NCBI RefSeq assembly: GCF_937890665.1
Contig: NZ_CALADU010000086.1
Span: forward strand, 1 to 37,162
Origin: an uncultured Subdoligranulum sp.
GTDB lineage: Bacteria > Bacillota_A > Clostridia > Oscillospirales > Ruminococcaceae
DNA length: 37,162 nucleotides
Direction: 5' to 3'
Part shown: positions 32,277 to 37,162 of the stretch, piece after piece
Position numbering within the stretch: position 1 is the first letter of the stretch
Layout of the letters: the number at the start of each line of letters is the position of its first letter
Notes under the pieces: model-generated
The model's input: only the letters and a program-made list of their open reading frames with translations
What the model was told of the DNA's origin: nothing
The model's database searches: none
Made by a program: the position numbers and the translations under genes

Positions 32277-32305
32277 ATTATAGAGCGTTTGGACTCATTA
32301 TGCAA
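32277..32305 (-). promoter_or_regulatory. Promoter of the response regulator-kinase-binding protein operon
   Basis: On the minus strand: TTGCAT (32305-32300), 17-base spacer, TATAAT (32282-32277). It follows directly on the terminator of the upstream gene. Confidence 0.85.
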
Positions 32306-32307
32306 GC

Positions 32308-32344
32308 AAAAGCCCCTCCCGATGCAGCGACATCGGAAGGGGCT
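32308..32344 (-). terminator. Terminator of the large membrane protein gene
   Basis: A 14-base stem AGCCCCTTCCGATG/CATCGGGAGGGGCT (with one G-U pair) at 32311-32344, followed on the minus strand by TTTGCTTG. Confidence 0.85.
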
Positions 32345-32354
32345 TGTAGGAATT

Positions 32355-34775
32355 TTACAGCCAGAATTGAAGCAATCGGCTCACATTCTGATATAGGGCG
32401 GGGTTCTGCCCGATGAGTCCGGGTTCTGCCGCAAAGTAGACACAGAAATTGTAGGCAGCCCCCAACAAAACAGCCCAAGGCAGCGCCCTGCGCAGCCCCC
32501 CTTGCAGAACTGCCACACCGGGCTGCCCTCCATGGTCTTGCAAAACCTGTTCCGCCAAAAGCCACGCCAGCGCCGCCACAAAGAGCAGCGGTCCCAGCCA
32601 GTCACTCTGGTAGCGGTAAAGCACACCGGCCATCTCGCAATCCAGCACTGCCAAAAGCAGCACCAGCAATAACGTGATTGCACACACGCCCCGCAGATCC
32701 CGCTGCCGTCCCAGTCGCTTCCGCGCCATAGGCAGAAACACCAGTCCCCACAGCACCGGCAGGCAAACCAACGCGCCGCCGTAGAACAGCTCGGTGATGG
32801 TAAGGCCCATATAGTTGGTACTCATCCGGGTGGCACTGAGGTACGGGAACACCGTGCTGAACCCCGGCACGCCCAACAGGAAGGTGACCACCGCCGGGGC
32901 AATGCGTCCCACACTGAAGCCGCGGCGGGTCATATCATTGCTGGTCAAGTTATACGTAGCTCCAAAATCCAGCGGCGAACCGAACCGGGCAGCGTTATAC
33001 CACATCAAGACCGCGGCCACTGCCACCACCGGCAGCAGGAACGCCACCGCCTCTCCTACACCGGAGCGGCTGGCAAGTCGCTTATCCCGAACATACCGCG
33101 GCCAGAAGATGGGCACCGCCAGCACGGCAAACACTTCCATCTGGGGACGGCAACCTGCCACCAGCGCCATGCACAAACTGCCCAGCACTAGATGCGCCAG
33201 CAGGCGTCCGCGCTGCTGCACGGGAGTGTTGGCAGCCGCCAGCCATTGCCACAGGCTCAGCAGCACAAAGGCTGCACCACAAAGAATCGCATACTCGTAC
33301 ACCGACGGACGCAGCAGCAGATAGTAGATCTGGCTGCTTGCCGCCATGCCGGTGGCTGTAAGCAGATAAGCCGCCGCGCTGGCTTTCGGGAACCAGCGCC
33401 GCACCGCCTGTTTGACACAGCCGAATGCGGCCAGAATCCACAGCCAAGAAAGCAAAATCATGGGCAGACTGGGTGGCAAATCTCCCACTCCAGTCAGTGC
33501 CTCAAAGGGAAGCTGAAACAGCAGGCAAGGCACCAATCCAAAGTAGACGTAGTACCGGCCCTCGTAGTAGGCCACATCCCACAGGGCATCTGGAGCTGCC
33601 TCCTGCCGTGCTGCCGTATCGTAGGGATTTTCCAACGCCTGCATAGCTTCGGGCGGGTCTTTTTCCAGATCCAGACGGCCTTCCAGCAGGCTGTGGGCCA
33701 GTGCACCGTACTGGGCAGCGGTGTCCTGCGCCCAATCATTGATATGCTTGGTAAAGGTAATGCGGCTTTCGCCGTCCCAATCGGCGGTATTGTAAAAGGA
33801 GGTGGCTACGCCCGCATTGAACCGGTCAGCGAAGGGGGCGAGAAACGCCAGCACCGCCAAGAATGCCATGACCAGCACCACCGCCGGACGGTACCGCCGG
33901 GTTTGCTGCAGGTAGGCATCTTGCCAAAGCACACTGGCCGGTCGTACCGCAAACGCTGCCCCCAGCAAAAGGAAGAGCGCCGCGAACCGTACCAGCGAGA
34001 AATCGAAGGGACGGGGTACGTTGGCATACACCGTCTGCAGTGTGTAGGTCAGTGGATACTGACGGTATTCCCCTTCATAGGGGGCCGCCGTCAGCGTCAG
34101 GGTGGATGCCTGCCCCGAAAGGTCCAGACTGCGAGTCTGGCTGCGGACTGACCGCACCGCCACCTGCCACGGCCAGCTTTGCCGGGACACCGAACTTGCC
34201 TCGTCGGTAGTTGCCACCGTAAAGGTAAACAGCGGATTTTGCACCTCGGGATGCGGCCCGTCGTACTGGTAGGTCAGACCGGAAAGCTGCAGGTTGTACA
34301 GCTCCTGATCCAGTCCTACAAAGCTGAGGGTGGTGTGTTCATCGTCCAGTGTCAGCGGAGCTTCCGGGTCGGCATCCTCGCTTAAATAAGGGCGCAGATC
34401 CACCGGCGTATAGCTGTGGGTAGCCCAAAAATTCAGGTTGCAGACAAAGCCTTCCAACCCCAAGGCCGCCGCCAGCAAAAGCCCTGCGGCTGCCACGGTG
34501 CGGAACCGAGGCAACCGATGCCGCATACGAAACCCGCAGACCAGCGCACAGGCCCACAGCGCCATACCGGTGATTCCCAGCAGGCGGAAGACATCAAAGC
34601 CGACAGTAAGACCCGGCTTTTCATAAATACAGGCGGACCAAAGCCAGACCCCCAACACAAGACCGGGGCCACCCCAGAAATCGGCTCGCACCGGTTTGCG
34701 GTGGGCCAGCCGCCCCGGCAGCCAGAAAAATAGAGCCGCCACCAGCAGCGTAAGAACTACCGTGAGAATGAGCAT
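32355..34775 (-). CDS. Large multi-spanning membrane protein, GT-C glycosyltransferase-like
   Basis: 806 residues with GAGGAG ahead of the ATG at 34775. About four helices occur in the first 115 residues, then a soluble, beta-rich segment of about 150 residues (about 120-270, rich in T, L, Y and Q), then nine or more helices. After the soluble part, the loop around residues 360-420 (DWAQDTAAQYGALAHSLLEGRLDLE and AYYEGRYYVYFGLVPCLLF) resembles an acceptor-binding loop in GT-C enzymes, which use a polyprenyl-phosphate sugar. I do not recognise the exact family. A role in decorating a surface polymer, perhaps with the GtrB-like enzyme at 26678, is inference. Single gene; its promoter overlaps the uvrC stop. 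Confidence 0.8.
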   Translation of the reverse strand: MLILTVVLTLLVAALFFWLPGRLAHRKPVRADFWGGPGLVLGVWLWSACIYEKPGLTVGFDVFRLLGITGMALWACALVCGFRMRHRLPRFRTVAAAGLLLAAALGLEGFVCNLNFWATHSYTPVDLRPYLSEDADPEAPLTLDDEHTTLSFVGLDQELYNLQLSGLTYQYDGPHPEVQNPLFTFTVATTDEASSVSRQSWPWQVAVRSVRSQTRSLDLSGQASTLTLTAAPYEGEYRQYPLTYTLQTVYANVPRPFDFSLVRFAALFLLLGAAFAVRPASVLWQDAYLQQTRRYRPAVVLVMAFLAVLAFLAPFADRFNAGVATSFYNTADWDGESRITFTKHINDWAQDTAAQYGALAHSLLEGRLDLEKDPPEAMQALENPYDTAARQEAAPDALWDVAYYEGRYYVYFGLVPCLLFQLPFEALTGVGDLPPSLPMILLSWLWILAAFGCVKQAVRRWFPKASAAAYLLTATGMAASSQIYYLLLRPSVYEYAILCGAAFVLLSLWQWLAAANTPVQQRGRLLAHLVLGSLCMALVAGCRPQMEVFAVLAVPIFWPRYVRDKRLASRSGVGEAVAFLLPVVAVAAVLMWYNAARFGSPLDFGATYNLTSNDMTRRGFSVGRIAPAVVTFLLGVPGFSTVFPYLSATRMSTNYMGLTITELFYGGALVCLPVLWGLVFLPMARKRLGRQRDLRGVCAITLLLVLLLAVLDCEMAGVLYRYQSDWLGPLLFVAALAWLLAEQVLQDHGGQPGVAVLQGGLRRALPWAVLLGAAYNFCVYFAAEPGLIGQNPALYQNVSRLLQFWL

Positions 34776-34839
34776 AGATCGCTCCTCATATCGAATTGAA
34801 TTTGCGGCCAGAACGTCTTTTCCGCCGCGCTTGTCTTTG

Positions 34840-34869
34840 ATTATACACCATTGCGCAGGGCATTGTACA
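34840..34869 (-). promoter_or_regulatory. Promoter of the GT-C-like gene, overlapping the end of uvrC
   Basis: On the minus strand: TGTACA (34869-34864), 18-base spacer, TATAAT (34845-34840). The uvrC stop codon TAA lies inside the TATAAT. Confidence 0.6.
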
Positions 34870-36691
34870 GCTTTTCGGCCTTGGCATGGCTGATGCCTTT
34901 GACTTCTTCCAAATCCGAAATGCTGGCAGCTTTGACCGCCGCCACCGTCTTAAAGTGGGCCAACAGCGCCGCACTGGTCTTTTCGCCTACGCCGGGCAGC
35001 GCCGTCAGCGTAGCGGCATAGGAGCGCTTTTTCATGGAGCGCTTGCGGTAGTCATTGGCATAGCGGTGGGTTTCGTCCTGAATGTTGGTAACAAAGGTAA
35101 AAATATTCCGGTTTCGATTGATGGCAATTTCGCCGCCTGCATCGTCCACAATGGCACGGGTACGGTGGTGGTCGTCCTTGACCATGCCGAAGGTCGGCAC
35201 ATGCTCAAAGGCAGTGCCCCGCAAGGCCTGTTTGACCGCGCCCACCTGTCCCCTGCCGCCGTCAATGAGGAGCAGATCCGGCATGGTGGCAAACTGGTTC
35301 TGGGGGCCGTCCGGCTTTTCCCCGCGGCGAGCTGCCTCGTATTCTGCCACCCGCCGGGACAGTGTTTCGGCCAAGGAAGCATAGTCGTCGGTGCCCGCCA
35401 CCGTCTTCATTTTGAACCGACGGTACCCGGAACGATGGGGTTTGCCATCCTTAAACACCACCATGCCGCAAACACTGGACCCATCACCCCAGTTGGAGAT
35501 ATCGTAGCTTTCGATGATGCGGGGCGGGGTTTTGAGGCCCAGCATCTGGGCCGCCTCCTCCAGCAGTTTTTCTTCCCGGGTATAGCGGCCGCTTTCCCGT
35601 CCTAGACGTTCCACCGCATTGGTGTACGCCATGGTGACCAACTTGGCCACGTCCCCCCGCTGGGGCACATACAGTTCCACCTTGCTGCCGCGGGCTTGGT
35701 TCAGCGCTTCGTTCAAAGCTTCCGCATCGGAGGGCAGCGCATCCACCGCGATGGTCTTGGGGATGGTTTCGCCGTCCAGATAATACTGGGGCAAAAATTC
35801 TTCCCGTACTGCCGCAATGTCGGTGGTATCATGGAACACAAACTCTCGTTTATCAGTCAGGCGTCCGTCCCGGTAGCGCAGCACTGCCGCACAAACCGCC
35901 CGGGTCGTCCCCGCCAACGCGATAATGTCCATCTCGGTATCGGCATCCATGACCACCTTCTGCCCGGCAGCCACCCGCTCAATGGCTTGAATCTGATCCC
36001 GCAACAATGCTGCCGTTTCAAAATCCAGCCGCTCCGAAGCAGCTTCCATCTTTTCCCGGAGTTGCTTGACAATATCTTTTTTGCCGTAGCGGATCATCCG
36101 CAGCGCCCCTTGCACAGCATCGTTGTAGGCTTCGCAGCTGATCTTACCGCTGCATACCGCCATACATTTGCCGATATGGGCATTCAAGCAGGGGCGCCCT
36201 TTGCCGAAGTCCCGAGGGAATTCCCGGTTGCAGCGGGGCAGCAAAAAGCAGTCCTGCGCCATCTCCACCATCTCCCGCACCGCAAACGAGGAGGTAAAGG
36301 GGCCGATGTAGTCGGCGTCATCGTCATCTTTTTGCAGGGCGGCAGACACCCGGGGCCACGGCCCCTTCGTCACCTTCACATAGCTGTACCCCTTGTCGTC
36401 TTTGAGCAAAATGTTGTATTTGGGGGTGTGGGCTTTGATCTGGCTGGCTTCCAGCACCAGTGCCTCAAATTCGCTTTGGCAGACAATGACATCAAAAGTG
36501 AACGCGTGGGCGATCATCTGGGACACCTTGGCATCATGAGGCACACCTTCCCGGAAATACTGGGACACCCGGGTTTTGAGGCGCTTAGCTTTGCCGATAT
36601 AAATGATGGTGTCGCTTTTGTCGCGGATGATATACACCCCCGGCAGCAGCGGCAGCATACAGGCTTTGCGGTACAGTTCAGATTTGGTCAT
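34841..36691 (-). CDS. uvrC: Excinuclease ABC subunit C
   Basis: 616 residues, usual length. The N-terminal GIY-YIG nuclease (LPGVYIIRDKSDTIIYIGKAKRLKTRVSQYF at about 16-46) makes the 3' cut. A UVR domain (about 205-240: REKMEAASERLDFETAALLRDQI) binds UvrB. The RNase H-like nuclease follows (ESYDISNWGDGSSVCGMVVF; PDLLLIDGGRGQVGAV; DDHHRTR) and makes the 5' cut. The C-terminus has tandem helix-hairpin-helix motifs (LTALPGVGEKTSAALLAHF, LEEVKGISHAKAEKLYNAL). A Cys-rich segment (PRCNREFPR-FGKGRPCLNAHIGKCMAVC) fits the family. It acts with UvrAB in nucleotide excision repair. AAAGGTG lies upstream of its start. Confidence 0.98.
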   Translation of the reverse strand: MTKSELYRKACMLPLLPGVYIIRDKSDTIIYIGKAKRLKTRVSQYFREGVPHDAKVSQMIAHAFTFDVIVCQSEFEALVLEASQIKAHTPKYNILLKDDKGYSYVKVTKGPWPRVSAALQKDDDDADYIGPFTSSFAVREMVEMAQDCFLLPRCNREFPRDFGKGRPCLNAHIGKCMAVCSGKISCEAYNDAVQGALRMIRYGKKDIVKQLREKMEAASERLDFETAALLRDQIQAIERVAAGQKVVMDADTEMDIIALAGTTRAVCAAVLRYRDGRLTDKREFVFHDTTDIAAVREEFLPQYYLDGETIPKTIAVDALPSDAEALNEALNQARGSKVELYVPQRGDVAKLVTMAYTNAVERLGRESGRYTREEKLLEEAAQMLGLKTPPRIIESYDISNWGDGSSVCGMVVFKDGKPHRSGYRRFKMKTVAGTDDYASLAETLSRRVAEYEAARRGEKPDGPQNQFATMPDLLLIDGGRGQVGAVKQALRGTAFEHVPTFGMVKDDHHRTRAIVDDAGGEIAINRNRNIFTFVTNIQDETHRYANDYRKRSMKKRSYAATLTALPGVGEKTSAALLAHFKTVAAVKAASISDLEEVKGISHAKAEKLYNALRNGV

Positions 36692-36716
36692 GGCACACCT
36701 TTACAACATAATAGAA

Positions 36717-36743
36717 TAAAAAAAGCGGCGGGTCCCCCCGCCG
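36717..36743 (-). terminator. Terminator after HPr
   Basis: CGGCGGG/CCCGCCG with a GGGA loop (minus strand), followed by TTTTTTT. Confidence 0.9.
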
Positions 36744-36761
36744 TTGCATGTGTGAGAAGAA

Positions 36762-37025
36762 TTACTCGGCAAAACCGGAGCTAACCAGCTTCACCAGACC
36801 GTCGACCGCAGCCTGCTCGTCGGCGCCATCGGCAATGATGCGAATGGTGGTGCCGCCCACGATGCCCAAGCTCAAAACACCGAGCAGGCTCTTAGCGTTG
36901 ACGCGGCGCTCTTCTTTTTCGACCCAGATGGAGGACTTGTACTCGTTCGCCTTCTGAATGAAGAAGGTAGCCGGACGGGCATGCAGACCAACCTGATTCT
37001 CAACGGTAACTTCTTTCACGTACAT
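36762..37025 (-). CDS. ptsH: HPr phosphocarrier protein
   Basis: 87 residues. His15 in GLHARPAT is the site phosphorylated by enzyme I, and Ser46 in AKSLLGVLSLGI is the site of HPr kinase, used in Firmicutes for carbon catabolite control through CcpA. The presence of His15 separates it from Crh. It lies alone with its own promoter and terminator, so ptsI is not directly downstream; the enzyme I-like protein at 6009 is far away and altered, so a canonical ptsI is expected elsewhere. AGGAGAG precedes the ATG at 37025, behind a leader of about 95 bases. Confidence 0.96.
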   Translation of the reverse strand: MYVKEVTVENQVGLHARPATFFIQKANEYKSSIWVEKEERRVNAKSLLGVLSLGIVGGTTIRIIADGADEQAAVDGLVKLVSSGFAE

Positions 37026-37127
37026 AGTTATTCTCTCCTACTTTTGAAAATAATATGCCCCTGCGTTTCTACCGTGGGCGCTTGTCAGGCGGTCTCTTGC
37101 GCATGATACGCCGCCTTGATTGTTTCT

Positions 37128-37156
37128 ATTTTATCCTATTTGGTCGATTTTGTACA
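37128..37156 (-). promoter_or_regulatory. Promoter of the HPr gene
   Basis: On the minus strand: TGTACA (37156-37151), 17-base spacer, TAAAAT (37133-37128). The leader that follows has an AGGCGG/CCGCCT hairpin (37116-37087 area) and a short reading frame of 11 codons (MRKRPPDKRPR) that may or may not be translated. Confidence 0.68.
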
Positions 37157-37162
37157 GTAGAA

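Noticed and set aside
1..37162. Insertion sequences, prophage genes, CRISPR arrays, tRNA or rRNA genes
   Set aside because: None seen. The non-coding gaps are short and are explained by promoters, terminators, a T-box and the candidate small RNA.

Overview
The window looks like chromosomal core sequence from a moderately GC-rich, low-mobility Firmicute of class Clostridia, most like the gut Oscillospiraceae/Ruminococcaceae. The evidence is spoVA sporulation genes at the left edge, a phenylalanyl-tRNA synthetase operon behind a T-box leader, a class B sortase, YesM/YesN-type sensing genes, an HPr with both His15 and Ser46, strong AGGAGG-type ribosome binding sites and many SigA-like promoters with exact 17-bp spacers. 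No insertion sequence, phage gene, CRISPR array, rRNA or tRNA gene was found. Taxonomy is inferred from gene content only.

Layout. 1-1343 (minus): spoVAD (cut by the edge), spoVAC and a GNAT acetyltransferase. 1364-3120 (plus): prmA and rsmE, modifying ribosomal protein L11 and 16S rRNA. 3132-4675 (minus): a sugar-nucleotidyltransferase-like gene followed by a MerR regulator. 4747-7631 (plus): a patatin-like lipase and a divergent PEP-phosphotransferase enzyme I-like protein. 7636-10195 (minus): yebC and a zinc-ribbon/PASTA protein whose kinase domain has lost the catalytic aspartates. 10239-11482 (minus): a CdaR/PucR-type regulator. 11542-14284 (minus): a UDP-sugar 4,6-dehydratase and a polyprenyl-phosphate sugar-phosphate transferase, which together start a surface glycan. 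14281-16321 (minus): glmS with its own promoter. 16324-16454 (minus): a compact promoter-structure-terminator unit that looks like an unannotated small RNA. 16533-17575: sortase B. 17578-21441 (minus): T-box, pheS, pheT.

21456-22240 (minus): a Bax inhibitor-1 family membrane protein. 22323-23438 (plus): hemW. 23396-25879 (minus): an ABC importer (lipoprotein, permease, short ATPase) divergent from a Crp/Fnr-type regulator (25820-26589, plus); a palindrome between them lies exactly where a class II activator would sit for the importer promoter. 26593-28283 (plus): a GtrB-like glycosyltransferase translationally coupled to a flavin-reductase-like protein. 28258-32305 (minus): response regulator, sensor kinase and sugar-binding lipoprotein in one overlapping operon without transporter genes. 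32311-34869 (minus): a large GT-C-like membrane protein. 34841-36691: uvrC. 36717-37156: HPr.

The most interesting items are the candidate small RNA upstream of glmS, the palindrome/Crp arrangement, the PASTA pseudokinase, the altered enzyme I paralogue paired with a lipase, and the self-contained binding-protein/two-component operon.
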